A stretch of DNA of 64,000 bases from Halarcobacter sp. (GCA_030145305.1 JAQYVX010000003.1:124001-188000); one strand, 5' to 3'; positions 16,230 through 25,811 are shown, numbered from the stretch's first letter. A program made the numbers and translations. Notes: generated by a model not told the origin, from the letters alone.

Positions 16230-17639
16230 ATGGCAATTACTAGATTTGCTCCAAGTCCAACAGGATATTTACATATTGGTGGTTTAAGAACTGCACTTTA
16301 CAGCTATCTCTGGGCTAGAAAAACTAATGGTGAATTTAAATTAAGAATTGAAGATACAGATACTTCAAGAAATAATGATGCAGCAATGGAAGCGATTATT
16401 AATGCTTTTGATTGGGTTGGATTAAATTATGATGGTAAAGTTGAGTATCAATCAAAAAGATTAGATATTTACAAAAAATATATTGATCAACTTCTTGAAG
16501 AAGGAAAAGCATATCGTTGTTATATGAGTAGAGAAGAGTTAGATGCTTTAAGAGAAGAGCAAATGGCAAATAAACAAACTTCAAGATATGATGGAACTTG
16601 GAGACCAGAAGATGGTAAAGTTTTACCTGCTATTCCTGAAGGTGCTGAACCTGTTATTAGAATAAAATCTCCTGAAGAAGGAGTTATTACTTTTATTGAT
16701 GGAATAAAATCTACAATGAGTTTTGATTGTATTGAGGTTGATGATTTTGTAATTGCTAGATCAAATGGAATGCCAACATATAATTTTGTTGTTGCAATTG
16801 ATGATGCTTTAATGGGAATTACAGATGTAATTAGAGGAGATGATCACTTAACTAACACTCCTAAACAAATAATTATCTATGAAGCACTTGGTTTTACTGT
16901 TCCTAAATTTTGTCATGTACCAATGATTAATAATCCTCAAGGGAAAAAACTATCTAAAAGAGATGGGGCTTTAGATGTAATGGATTATAAAAGACAAGGT
17001 TATCTTCCTGAAGCACTTTTAAACTTTTTAGTAAGACTTGGTTGGTCAAATAAAGATCAAGAAATTTTTTCAATGGATGAGATGCTAGAGCTATTTGATC
17101 CTTCAAATATCAATAAATCAGCATCTTCATATAATGAAGAAAAACTATTATGGTTAAATGCACATTATATTAAAAATGTATCAAATGATAGATTAGCAAA
17201 AGAATTAGAGTCTTTTGATTGTTATTTAAATGGACATGACAAAAAAGAGATGATTTTAGATTTATCAAAAGAAAGAGCACAAACACTAATTGAATTAAAA
17301 GAATCTATAAGTAAAATTATTGATGCCCCAACTACTTATGAAGCAAAAGGTTCTAGAAAATTTGTTAAAGAAGGTACTGCTCAAATGCTAGAAAACTACT
17401 TAAATATTTTAGAGCAGAAAAAAGATACTTTACATTTAGTTGCTGATTATGAATTACTAACTAAACCATTTATTGAAGAGCATAAATTAAAATTTCCAGA
17501 GCTATTTCAACCAATTAGAATAGCACTTACAGGTGGAACACAAGCTCCCTCTGTATACGATATAATGGCAATCTTAGGCTTTGATGAAGTTAAAAGTAGA
17601 GTAAATAAAGCACTAGAACTTAATTTCAATAAAGAATAA
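16230..17639 (+). CDS. gltX: Glutamyl-tRNA synthetase
   Basis: A 469-residue class I synthetase. The HIGH motif is HIGG (15-18) in APSPTGYLHIGGLRTAL, and the KMSKS loop is KKLSKRDG. It charges tRNA-Glu, and in this phylum one of two GltX paralogues may also serve tRNA-Gln for later amidation; which paralogue this is cannot be decided here. The protein has the full catalytic and anticodon-binding parts. It follows rlmN and the small peptide closely. Confidence 0.94.
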   Translation: MAITRFAPSPTGYLHIGGLRTALYSYLWARKTNGEFKLRIEDTDTSRNNDAAMEAIINAFDWVGLNYDGKVEYQSKRLDIYKKYIDQLLEEGKAYRCYMSREELDALREEQMANKQTSRYDGTWRPEDGKVLPAIPEGAEPVIRIKSPEEGVITFIDGIKSTMSFDCIEVDDFVIARSNGMPTYNFVVAIDDALMGITDVIRGDDHLTNTPKQIIIYEALGFTVPKFCHVPMINNPQGKKLSKRDGALDVMDYKRQGYLPEALLNFLVRLGWSNKDQEIFSMDEMLELFDPSNINKSASSYNEEKLLWLNAHYIKNVSNDRLAKELESFDCYLNGHDKKEMILDLSKERAQTLIELKESISKIIDAPTTYEAKGSRKFVKEGTAQMLENYLNILEQKKDTLHLVADYELLTKPFIEEHKLKFPELFQPIRIALTGGTQAPSVYDIMAILGFDEVKSRVNKALELNFNKE

Positions 17640-17650
17640 AGAATATTTGC

Positions 17651-17679
17651 TTGCTTATTGAAAAATAATCAGGCATAAT
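17651..17679 (+). promoter_or_regulatory. Probable promoter of the RRM gene
   Basis: TTGCTT (17651-17656), a 17-bp spacer and CATAAT (17674-17679) precede the RNA-binding protein gene by 30 bases. A strong AAGGAAGAG ribosome binding site follows. This suggests its own transcript rather than readthrough from gltX alone. Confidence 0.5.
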
Positions 17680-17708
17680 TATATTACTTTAAATAAGGAA
17701 GAGATGTA

Positions 17709-17975
17709 ATGAACATTTATGTAGGAAATCTGTCATATAGAATGGACGATAGTGGGTTAAAAGCGTTATTCGCTAAATTTGGTGAAGTTAAAAGCGCAAA
17801 AGTTATCATGGACAGAGAAACAGGAAGATCAAAAGGTTTTGGTTTCGTTGAAATGGAAACTTCAATTGCAGGGAATGAAGCAATTGAAGCTTTAAATGGA
17901 AGTGACAGTGAAGGTAGAAGCTTAAGAGTTAACGAAGCAAAAGAAAGAGAAGAAAGACCAAGAAGACAATACTAG
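17709..17975 (+). CDS. RRM-type RNA-binding protein
   Basis: An 88-residue single RNA-recognition-motif protein. RNP2 is IYVGNLSY (residues 3-10) and RNP1 is KGFGFVEM (about 44-51), with the aromatic RNA-stacking residues present. The C-terminus ends in a short Arg/Glu tail (EREERPRRQY). Such proteins resemble cyanobacterial and epsilon-proteobacterial Rbp proteins and are thought to bind mRNA. It has its own promoter and is closed by a strong terminator. Confidence 0.9.
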   Translation: MNIYVGNLSYRMDDSGLKALFAKFGEVKSAKVIMDRETGRSKGFGFVEMETSIAGNEAIEALNGSDSEGRSLRVNEAKEREERPRRQY

Positions 17976-17991
17976 TCTTTATTTCTTTTCA

Positions 17992-18025
17992 AAAAAAAAA
18001 GGTCTCTTTTGAGACCTTTTTTTTT
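17992..18025. terminator. Strong bidirectional terminator
   Basis: An A9 run, the stem GGTCTC-TTTT-GAGACC and a T9 run form a textbook intrinsic terminator on both strands, between the RRM gene and the convergent efflux pump gene. Confidence 0.92.
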
Positions 18026-18067
18026 GCCTAAAATTTAAGTTCTTTATTTAAATTGGCAAGCTTCAAA

Positions 18068-21000
18068 TTATAAATCACAATCAGCCATTTCACCTTTTTT
18101 TCTTATAGCTAAAATATAAAAAATAGCTGGAATTATAATTAGAGTTAAAAATGCAGAAGATATCATGCCTCCAATCATTGGGGCTGCTATTCTTTGCATA
18201 ACTTCACTCCCTACTCCATTTATATACATAATTGGAATTAATCCTCCTAGAATAGCAAATAGTGTCATAAGTTTTGGACGTAATCTTAAAACTGCACCTT
18301 TATAAATTGCATGAAAAATATGCTCTTTTTCTATTTTGATTGCTTTTTGTTTTAATTCAAGCATTGCTTCATGTAAATAAACTAACATCACAATTGAAGT
18401 CTCAGCAGCAACCCCTAAAAGAGCTAAAAAGCCAACAATAACAGCGATTGAAATATTAAAGTTTAGAAAGTCCAAATAGAAGATTCCTCCTGTTAATGCA
18501 AAAGGAAGAGTGAAAAATATAATCATTGTATAAGTAAGATTTCTAAGTGCAAAATAAATTAAAATAAAGATAATAACAAAAGTTAAAGGAATAATATAAA
18601 TCAATCTTTGCATTGCTGATTCTAAATATTCACTCTGCCCTGCCCACTCATAATAAAAGCCATCAGGAAGCTTTATATCTTTTAAAAGTTCTTTCGCTTC
18701 ATCTTTATATTGTTTAGCAGAAATATCACTTTTTGGAGTGATATAAATAAAGTTTACATTTAAAGCTTTTTCAGATTTGATAACAGAAGGACCTTCTTCA
18801 TATTTTAAATTTGCAAACATTTGTAAAGGTTGAAAACCAAGAGCTGTTTTGATTTGCAAATTATTTAAAACTGTTATATCTTCTCTTTGCGTAGTTTCAT
18901 ACCTAAGACTAATTGGATATCTTTCTAATCCATCTATAAATGTAGATATTTTACTTCCTGCAACTCCTAAAGAAATAGTTGAAAGAACATCATTTTTTGT
19001 AATTCCATATCTTGAAAGTAATTCTTCTTTTACTTCTATATTTAAATAATAGCCAGAATTTATTTTATCAGTAGAGACTGAAAGTGTATTATCAAGAGTT
19101 TTTAATTTCTTTTCTATCTTTCCTGCTGTATCTTCTAAAACTTGATGGTTATTTCCATATAGTTTTATTCCAAGAGGTGTTCTAATCCCTGTAAGAAGCA
19201 TATCAATTCTTCCTCTTATTGGATAAGTCCAAGAGTTGATTAGTCCTGCAACTTGAAGTTTTTGATCCATCTCTTGCATAAGTTTTTTATAGGTCATTCC
19301 TTCCCGCCATTGGCTTTCAGGTTTAAAAGTAATAATTGTCTCAATCATTGCCAAAGGAGCTGGGTCTGTAGCTGTATCTGCTCGCCCTGCTTTTCCAAAG
19401 ACCGTTTGAACTTCTGGAAAGGATTTTATAATTTTATCTGTTTTTTGAGTTAATTCTTTTGCTAAATCAATTCCTAAACCATAAGGAGTTACAGGCATAT
19501 ACATAAAAGTATGCTCATTCATCATAGGCATAAACTCCCAGTTTTGTTTTTTATAAACTGGATATGCAAGAATTATTGTTGCTAAAAAAATCAGCACAAT
19601 TAAGTATCTAAGCTTTAAAGAGATTTTTAGTAAAGGAGAATATAAAGTAATAAAAAACTTATTTAATATATTTTTATCTTCTCTTAGAAGTTTTCCTTTT
19701 ATAAAAAATACCATAAGAATTGGAACAAGGGTAATAGATAATATTGCTCCACTTATCATTGCAAATGATTTAGTAAAAGCTAAAGGAGTAAATAATCTTC
19801 CTTCTTGTCCTGTTAAGGCAAAAATTGGCAAGAATGAAACTACAACTAACATCAATGCAAAGAAAATTGGACGCCCTACTTGTTTTGCTGATTTTAAGAT
19901 AATTTTAACACGTTCTTCATTTGAGATATTTTCTTTACCTTGAAGATATTTATGAGCATTTTCTACCATTACAATTGTGGCATCAACCATAGCTCCAATT
20001 GCAATTGCAATTCCTCCTAGACTCATAATATTTGAACCCATTCCAAAAGCTTTCATTAGAAGAAAAGTAATTAAAACAGTAAGTGGAAGCGTAATTATAA
20101 TAATTAATGCAGACCTAAAATGAAATAAGAATAAACCTGTAATAATCATAACAATAATAGATTCTTCAATAAGTGTATTTTTAAGTGTATCAATTGCTTT
20201 ATCAATAAGTGAAGATCTATCATATGTTTCAATAACTTCAACACCTTCTACTTTTAGAGTTTTGATTTTTTCTTTTACAGCTTTTATAACAGAATATGGA
20301 TTTTCTCCATATCGTACAACTACAATTCCTCCAACAGTATCGCCTTGTCCATCTAAATCTGCCATTCCTCTTCTATTTGTTGAAGTAATATTAACTTGAG
20401 CAATATCTTTTATTTTTAAAGGAATAGTTTCATTTGTTTTAACTGTAATATTTTCAATATCAACAACACTTTTTAAATATCCTTTGGCTTGAATCATGTG
20501 TTCAAAACCATTTTCTAAAATAATTCGTCCACCCTTTTCATCATTGTTTTTCACAATTGCATTTTTAACTTCTTGAATACTTATATTATATTGAACTAGT
20601 TTATCTTGATTTAATGTTATTTCATAATTTTTTATAAAGCCACCAATAGAGGCAATTTCACTAACCCCATCAACACCTAATAAAGCATATTTATAATAAT
20701 AGTCTTGTAAAGTTCTAAGTTCATCAAGTGATTTTGTATCAGATTTAAGTGCATATTCATAAGCCCAACCAACTCCTGTTGCATCTGGTCCCATTGAGAC
20801 ATCAACGCCAGAAGGGAAACTTCCTTGTAAAGAAGAGAGTTGTTCTAAGATTCTATTTCTTGAATCATAAAGATCTGTACCATCTTTAAAGATAATATAT
20901 ATCAAGGCATTTTGAAAAGAACTCATAGCTCTTACTGTATCAATATTTGGCAAACTCATTAAGTTTGAAATAAGAGGATAAGAAACTTGTTCTTCAATTG

Positions 21001-21178
21001 TACTAGGACTTTGACCAGCCCATTTAACTTGCACAATAACCTGAGGTGGAGAAAGATCAGGTAAGGCATCTAAGCTTGTATTTTTAACAGCCCAAAAAGA
21101 AGCAATAGATAAAACAAGAATAGAAAAAAGAATTAAAAATTTCTTTCTTATACTATATGAGATTATATTTTCTACCAT
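18068..21178 (-). CDS. cusA: Heavy-metal RND efflux pump, CusA type (Cu/Ag)
   Basis: A 1036-residue inner-membrane proton-driven pump of the HME-RND family. The N-terminus (VENIISYSIRKKF) and the TM4 signature GAMVDATIVMVENAHK are typical. The three methionines that relay Cu(I)/Ag(I) in E. coli CusA (573, 623, 672) are conserved at M561 (YMP), M611 (APLAM) and M660 (RIDM), with identical spacing of 50 and 49 residues. This supports monovalent copper or silver rather than zinc or cobalt. It is the last gene of fixH-like > cusC > cusB > cusA, 13 bases after cusB. Confidence 0.93.
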   Translation of the reverse strand: MVENIISYSIRKKFLILFSILVLSIASFWAVKNTSLDALPDLSPPQVIVQVKWAGQSPSTIEEQVSYPLISNLMSLPNIDTVRAMSSFQNALIYIIFKDGTDLYDSRNRILEQLSSLQGSFPSGVDVSMGPDATGVGWAYEYALKSDTKSLDELRTLQDYYYKYALLGVDGVSEIASIGGFIKNYEITLNQDKLVQYNISIQEVKNAIVKNNDEKGGRIILENGFEHMIQAKGYLKSVVDIENITVKTNETIPLKIKDIAQVNITSTNRRGMADLDGQGDTVGGIVVVRYGENPYSVIKAVKEKIKTLKVEGVEVIETYDRSSLIDKAIDTLKNTLIEESIIVMIITGLFLFHFRSALIIIITLPLTVLITFLLMKAFGMGSNIMSLGGIAIAIGAMVDATIVMVENAHKYLQGKENISNEERVKIILKSAKQVGRPIFFALMLVVVSFLPIFALTGQEGRLFTPLAFTKSFAMISGAILSITLVPILMVFFIKGKLLREDKNILNKFFITLYSPLLKISLKLRYLIVLIFLATIILAYPVYKKQNWEFMPMMNEHTFMYMPVTPYGLGIDLAKELTQKTDKIIKSFPEVQTVFGKAGRADTATDPAPLAMIETIITFKPESQWREGMTYKKLMQEMDQKLQVAGLINSWTYPIRGRIDMLLTGIRTPLGIKLYGNNHQVLEDTAGKIEKKLKTLDNTLSVSTDKINSGYYLNIEVKEELLSRYGITKNDVLSTISLGVAGSKISTFIDGLERYPISLRYETTQREDITVLNNLQIKTALGFQPLQMFANLKYEEGPSVIKSEKALNVNFIYITPKSDISAKQYKDEAKELLKDIKLPDGFYYEWAGQSEYLESAMQRLIYIIPLTFVIIFILIYFALRNLTYTMIIFFTLPFALTGGIFYLDFLNFNISIAVIVGFLALLGVAAETSIVMLVYLHEAMLELKQKAIKIEKEHIFHAIYKGAVLRLRPKLMTLFAILGGLIPIMYINGVGSEVMQRIAAPMIGGMISSAFLTLIIIPAIFYILAIRKKGEMADCDL

Positions 21179-21191
21179 AATTTATTTCCTT

Positions 21192-22196
21192 TTACCAGTC
21201 TGTATCATCATCTTGGTTATAAAGACCATTTGTAATGGCATCCGAATCTAGTAAGAAAAGTGCATTATTTATAACAGTTTGACCCTCTTCTAGTCCTTCT
21301 AAAATTTCATATTTATTTGATGAGATTCTTTTTGCTTCTATTTCAATTGCTTCAAATTCAGTTTCAGATAAATGTTGGAAAACAAAATATTTAGAACCTT
21401 TTGTTAAAACAGCAGTTTTAGGTAAAGTCAATCTCTCTTTTGATATTGCTTTTAAACTCACCTTTGCAAACATATTTGGATAAAGCTTCAAATCTTTATT
21501 AGGAATTATAAATCTTACATCAACAGCTTTTGTTTTTAAATCAACATTTGGGTAAATCATATCAACTTTTGAATCAATTGGATTTTTTATTCCATCAATA
21601 TAAATTTTAGCTTTCATATCTTTTTTTATAAAAGCCAAATCTTTTTGATAAACTGAAGCAATAAACCAAAGTTCATCTAAAGATGCTAGTTGAAGTAAAA
21701 GTTGACCTTTTTTTACATAACTTCCTTTATTTATTTTTTTTTGTAAAATAATTGAATTTATTGGAGAAAAAAATGGAAGGCTAGTTATCGTTTTATTTGA
21801 AGATTTTATCTTTTTAATTATTGAAGAGTTTATGTCCAAAGATTTTAATTTTTCAATATTACTACTTACTAATGATTTATTATATTTCTTTGCAACATGA
21901 ATCTCTTGTTGAATTGAATTTACTTCATCTGAATAAATTGTAAAAAGTAAAGATCCTCTTTTTATTTGTTTATATTGTTCATTTGCATATAAATTTGTGA
22001 TATATCCATCAAATCTAGTCACAATATCATAAATTTTTGTCTCATTCAAAGCAGTAGTTCCATAAAAGCTTTTTAAGCTACCTATTTGCTCTTTTTCTAC
22101 TTTGACGAGCTTTTTATTGAACAATTGCGAAACTTCAAGAATTTGAGCATTTAGTATTGTAAAGCCTATTATTAGGGAGCTTAGTAGTAGTTTCAT
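21192..22196 (-). CDS. cusB: Efflux RND periplasmic adaptor, CusB type
   Basis: A 334-residue membrane-fusion protein that should link CusA to the outer-membrane channel. It has a signal peptide (1-17), a barrel-sandwich half (KRGSLLFTIYSDEV and INKGSYVKKGQLLLQLASLDELW), a short helical hairpin and a beta-barrel/membrane-proximal part. It is clearly shorter than E. coli CusB, and the mature N-terminus (AQILEVSQLFNKK) lacks the three metal-binding methionines of that protein. The neighbouring Met-rich FixH-like protein may supply metal handling instead (inference). It overlaps the channel gene by four bases. Confidence 0.87.
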   Translation of the reverse strand: MKLLLSSLIIGFTILNAQILEVSQLFNKKLVKVEKEQIGSLKSFYGTTALNETKIYDIVTRFDGYITNLYANEQYKQIKRGSLLFTIYSDEVNSIQQEIHVAKKYNKSLVSSNIEKLKSLDINSSIIKKIKSSNKTITSLPFFSPINSIILQKKINKGSYVKKGQLLLQLASLDELWFIASVYQKDLAFIKKDMKAKIYIDGIKNPIDSKVDMIYPNVDLKTKAVDVRFIIPNKDLKLYPNMFAKVSLKAISKERLTLPKTAVLTKGSKYFVFQHLSETEFEAIEIEAKRISSNKYEILEGLEEGQTVINNALFLLDSDAITNGLYNQDDDTDW

Positions 22197-23404
22197 TTTA
22201 TTTCCTTAGTATAATAGCTAGATTTTGCAAGAGTATTAAAATAATTCTCTTTTTCCGCAAGCACTTTTAATTTGTATTTTATAATTTCATTAAAATTATT
22301 TATTAAAGATTTCGAATCTATATTTGTAGATGAGAAAGAGTTATAAGTTTCTAAAACTTTTTGCAGTTGATTGTATTTTGGAAGAATATCTTTTTTAATA
22401 ATATTTAAAGTTATTATAGAATCTTCTATATTTTGTTGATAAGTTTTGATTTGATTTTTAAAAGTTAATTTTATATCTTCTAATTTGTGATTTGTTTCAA
22501 TTTCATTAAATTTTGCTTTTTTAGATTTTATATCTTCTTTTCCATAAACAGACAAAGGAATTGCAAAACTTAGGTTTGCATAATCTTTATATTTGTTATC
22601 TCTTTGAAAATAAGTAAGAGAAACTTTTATATCAGAGTTCTTTTTCTCTTTTTCTAGCTTTGAAAGATTATCAAATTTCTTAGAAACTTGCATTAAAGAT
22701 AAGATTTTTGGATGGGAATCAATATTCAAAGAAAGTTGAATATTTTTTATATTTGTATCAATATCAATATTTTCTATTTTTTCATAAGTGATTTGTTCTA
22801 GTCTTAAAGTTATTGTATTTAAAAGTGTTTTTAATTTTTGAGATTTTAAATTGAGTTCTTGCTGCATAATTTGAGCATTCAAAATTTGTGCTTGGTTTGC
22901 TTTATTGAATTTATAAAGCTCTTTTAGTAAATTTTCTAGATTTAAAGTATTTCTTTTAAACTCTTCAAATAAAGATAATCTTTCTTTTAATAGTTTAATA
23001 TTATAAACATATTCGTATATTTTTGCTCTATATTGTAGTTTTTGTTCTTCTACTAAATATTTTGATATTTGATAATCATTTCTTGCGATTTTTTCCGAGA
23101 TTTTTAATTTGTCACCTAAAGGAATACTTTGAGTAATTCCTACAAATGCGGCTTGCATAGGTTCTAAATCCCTTCTTGTTACCTCATCAAACTGAATATC
23201 TGTTAATCCAAAACTAAGTGTTGGATTTGTCCATTTTGAAGATAATTCTATTTCTTGTTTTGCAACTTTTATAGATTCTTCCAATGCTTTTAAAGTATAG
23301 TTTTTATTGTAAGTGTTTTCTACAATACTACTTATTGTTTGTGCATTTAAAAAAGAAGTAGTTACAAAAAAAAGTGAAAAAAGTAGAAGAGATTTTTTGA
23401 ACAT
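22193..23404 (-). CDS. Outer-membrane efflux channel, TolC/CusC family
   Basis: A 403-residue exported protein with a signal peptide (1-21, LNAQ). Two long helical repeats and short strand pairs follow, as in TolC-family outer-membrane factors (TNPTLSFGLTDIQF in the first half, SDIKVSLTYFQRDNKY in the second). It should form the exit duct of the tripartite Cu/Ag pump. It lies nine bases after the FixH-like gene and overlaps cusB by four. Confidence 0.85.
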   Translation of the reverse strand: MFKKSLLLFSLFFVTTSFLNAQTISSIVENTYNKNYTLKALEESIKVAKQEIELSSKWTNPTLSFGLTDIQFDEVTRRDLEPMQAAFVGITQSIPLGDKLKISEKIARNDYQISKYLVEEQKLQYRAKIYEYVYNIKLLKERLSLFEEFKRNTLNLENLLKELYKFNKANQAQILNAQIMQQELNLKSQKLKTLLNTITLRLEQITYEKIENIDIDTNIKNIQLSLNIDSHPKILSLMQVSKKFDNLSKLEKEKKNSDIKVSLTYFQRDNKYKDYANLSFAIPLSVYGKEDIKSKKAKFNEIETNHKLEDIKLTFKNQIKTYQQNIEDSIITLNIIKKDILPKYNQLQKVLETYNSFSSTNIDSKSLINNFNEIIKYKLKVLAEKENYFNTLAKSSYYTKEIK

Positions 23405-23413
23405 AATATTATC

Positions 23414-23824
23414 CTATAAGTTTACACTTGATCTAATTTTATGAACTTTTCCATCTGCTGTTTTAAACATTAAATGAAATTGCCACGTTCCGCTCATTGA
23501 AAGATTAATCAACATTTTGTATTTGCCATCAATTAATTTTGCTTTTCCCACATATTCCATATATGGCATTCCTGGCATTTCAGGCATAAAGAATTTTGCT
23601 TTTACTTTTGCATTTGTAAGTTCTTTTCCATCTTTTGTTAATGTAACAAAAAAATAATTATCTCCTACAACTAAAGATTTCTTTGAATAAAAATGTGCTT
23701 GATATCCATTTTTATCTCCTTTTAAATCAATTGCTTGAGCATTTAAAAGACCAAAACTTAAGGCTAAAATACAAACTAGTTTAAGTAAGCTACCCAAAAA
23801 TGGGATTTTGTTATGTTTTTGCAT
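23414..23824 (-). CDS. Met-rich FixH/YtkA-like periplasmic protein
   Basis: A 136-residue exported, probably signal-cleaved or anchored, protein (hydrophobic 10-30). The rest is a small beta-sandwich like FixH/YtkA. In its centre methionines recur every third residue: M80, M83, M86 and M89 in FMPEMPGMPYME, a pattern suited to Cu(I). It is the first gene of the cus operon, with a strong AGGAG before the ATG. A periplasmic copper chaperone or sensor-side binder taking the place of CusF is a reasonable inference, not shown by sequence alone. Confidence 0.72.
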   Translation of the reverse strand: MQKHNKIPFLGSLLKLVCILALSFGLLNAQAIDLKGDKNGYQAHFYSKKSLVVGDNYFFVTLTKDGKELTNAKVKAKFFMPEMPGMPYMEYVGKAKLIDGKYKMLINLSMSGTWQFHLMFKTADGKVHKIRSSVNL

Positions 23825-23864
23825 AAAAACTCCTTTTTTATTTTAAAGAGTTTATTTATTTAAT

Positions 23865-23881
23865 ATGGAAGCAGTGTGGAA
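23865..23881 (-). promoter_or_regulatory. Direct-repeat operator upstream of the cus operon
   Basis: On the minus strand TTCCAC-ACTGC-TTCCAT gives two half-sites with an 11-bp period, 41 bases before the first gene of the pump operon. The same arrangement, TTCCAC-AGGGA-TTCCAC, precedes the first response regulator at 25097-25113. OmpR-family regulators typically bind such tandem repeats. Confidence 0.62.
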
Positions 23882-23897
23882 AGATTTATAAAAAGAA

Positions 23898-25046
23898 TTA
23901 AAAGATAAAAGTAAAAGTAGTACCCTCTTTTACTTTAGATTGTACATCAAATTTTATGTCATAGGATAAACAGATATTTTGAACAATATTTAAGCCAATT
24001 CCAAAACCTCCACTATCTTTTGTAGCTCTAAAATATCTATTGAAGATATCTTTGATTTTATCTTCTGGTATTCCAATACCTGTATCTTTTATTGTAAGAG
24101 TGTTGTTTTTTAAACTTATATTTATTGTTCCTGCTTTTTTATTGTATTTTATTGCATTTGATAGGATATTATTAAATAATCTAGTGAAATCATTTTCATC
24201 TATTAAGTATTTGAAATCTTCTAAGTCTGTGATTATTGTTATTTTCTTTTTTTCTGCTAAGGCTTCAAAATATCTTAGTTGTTCTTTGATAACTTTTTTA
24301 AGTAAGATTTCTTTTAAATCTATTTTTTCTTCCCTATCTTCTAAAAATATATATGTCAAGTCTTTATATATCTCTGAAATTTTATGAGCTGAGAGTTTTA
24401 TTCTTTCTATTTGCTTTTTTGTTAAATCTTTATTCTCTGCTGACATTAAAATAGCACTTATTGGAGTATTTAACTCATGGGTAGTATCTTTTATAAAGTT
24501 GTTTAGTTTTTCTCTTTCATCTTTAATTGGTTTTAAAAATAGTTTTGCAAGGAAAAAACCAATAAGTGAAAGAATAGAGAAAATGATTAAAAATAGAATA
24601 ATAATTTCATTTTTTAAAGTATTGATTGTTTTAAAAAATAGGTTTTCTTTTATGGCAATATAGTAAATGCCCAAATGTCCATATGTAGAGTCATCAACTA
24701 AAATAAAGTTTCTTTTTTCTTTGATAATTTTCTTAGAAAAATCTATTTTATCTTTTAGGTTCCCTACTATTACATTTTTATTTTCATCATAAAAAGAAAT
24801 TTTATAAATATCAGTTTTTAAAAATTGCTCTAAATTTAAGCCTTTGTTACTCATATGTGAAAAGATGATTTGGGAGGAAATATTTGAAACAACATTTTGC
24901 ATTTTTGTTTTTGTTAAATCAAAATAGAGTTTTTTTTCATTTTGGAAATATAATAAAGCAATAAGAGTCATTAAAATAAATGAAGCGCCTATATATAGTC
25001 CAAAAAATCTAAAAAAGGTTCTTTTCTCACTTTGTGTTAAATCTAT
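23898..25046 (-). CDS. Sensor histidine kinase 1 of the copper island (probable AUA start)
   Basis: A membrane kinase with TM1 (about 12-32), a periplasmic sensor of about 115 residues, TM2 (about 147-171) and a HisKA/HATPase core. The phosphoacceptor is H190 in DTTHELNTP; the N box is NNILSNAIKYN, and ATP-lid motifs are DTGIGIPE and GGFGIGLNI. The first in-frame ATG (24971) would delete most of TM1. Between the upstream TAG and that ATG there is no ATG, GTG, TTG or CTG. ATA at 25046 has GGAG six bases upstream and yields an N-terminus matching the paralogous kinase, so I place the start there (382 residues). It lies just upstream of the cus operon. Confidence 0.82.
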   Translation of the reverse strand: MDLTQSEKRTFFRFFGLYIGASFILMTLIALLYFQNEKKLYFDLTKTKMQNVVSNISSQIIFSHMSNKGLNLEQFLKTDIYKISFYDENKNVIVGNLKDKIDFSKKIIKEKRNFILVDDSTYGHLGIYYIAIKENLFFKTINTLKNEIIILFLIIFSILSLIGFFLAKLFLKPIKDEREKLNNFIKDTTHELNTPISAILMSAENKDLTKKQIERIKLSAHKISEIYKDLTYIFLEDREEKIDLKEILLKKVIKEQLRYFEALAEKKKITIITDLEDFKYLIDENDFTRLFNNILSNAIKYNKKAGTINISLKNNTLTIKDTGIGIPEDKIKDIFNRYFRATKDSGGFGIGLNIVQNICLSYDIKFDVQSKVKEGTTFTFIF

Positions 25047-25096
25047 TTGAAACTCCTATTTCTCTTTTTACAGTTTAAAATTATATCATAAAATAT

Positions 25097-25130
25097 TTCC
25101 ACAGGGATTCCACAAAAATTTAACTATAAT
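25097..25130 (+). promoter_or_regulatory. Promoter and direct-repeat operator of response regulator 1
   Basis: TTCCAC-AGGGA-TTCCAC (25097-25113, 11-bp period) is followed 11 bases later by TATAAT (25125-25130). The ATG is only six bases beyond the -10, and no Shine-Dalgarno is present, so the transcript is probably leaderless. No good -35 is seen, as is usual for activator-dependent promoters. Confidence 0.6.
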
Positions 25131-25136
25131 AAAACT

Positions 25137-25796
25137 ATGAAAATATTATTACTTGAAGACGATACTTTATTAAATGAGATAATAGAAGAGTTTTTAGAAG
25201 ACCTTAACTATGAATATGTCTCAACTTCAGATGGGCAAGAGGCCTTAGAAGCTATTTATGAAGAGCATTTTGACTTATTACTTTTAGATGTAAATGTACC
25301 CTCTTTAAACGGCTTTGATTTATTAAAGAATTTAAAAGAAAATAAAATAGATATTCCTAGCATTTTTATAACTTCTCTTCATTCTTCAAAAGATATGGAA
25401 AAAGGTTTTAACTCTGGGGCTGATGATTATATTAAAAAGCCATTTCATCTAAGTGAATTAGAGCTTAGAATTAATAATATAAAAAGATTAAGACAAATTG
25501 ATACCTCAGGAATAATTCACTTAAACGAAGAAGTCTCATATAACTATGATACAAAGTTTGTATCTTTAAATGAAGTAGAAACTCATTTGTCAAAAACTGA
25601 AACAAAAATATTTGAATATTTTATAAAAAATAAAAATAGAACAATTTCAATAGAAGAAATATCTCTAAACAATTGGATTTATGATGAAGTTCCAACTGCT
25701 ACAACCATAAGAACTTATATAAAGAATTTACGAAAAATATTAGGAAAAGATAGTATTACAACTATAAAAGCTATTGGATATAAATTAAATTTATAA
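25137..25796 (+). CDS. OmpR-family response regulator 1 of the copper island
   Basis: A 219-residue regulator. The receiver has the acidic pair D8-D9, phosphoacceptor D51 in LLLLDVNVP and Lys in IKKPF; the C-terminal winged helix ends with TTIKAIGYKLNL. It is a clear paralogue of the regulator at 26944-27603, with equal length and near-identical start MKILLLEDD. It is divergent from kinase 1, an unusual layout for an OmpR-type pair. It probably activates the adjacent Cu/Ag efflux operon, given the shared direct repeat (inference). Confidence 0.9.
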   Translation: MKILLLEDDTLLNEIIEEFLEDLNYEYVSTSDGQEALEAIYEEHFDLLLLDVNVPSLNGFDLLKNLKENKIDIPSIFITSLHSSKDMEKGFNSGADDYIKKPFHLSELELRINNIKRLRQIDTSGIIHLNEEVSYNYDTKFVSLNEVETHLSKTETKIFEYFIKNKNRTISIEEISLNNWIYDEVPTATTIRTYIKNLRKILGKDSITTIKAIGYKLNL

Positions 25797-25811
25797 AATG
25801 AAGAATTTAGC

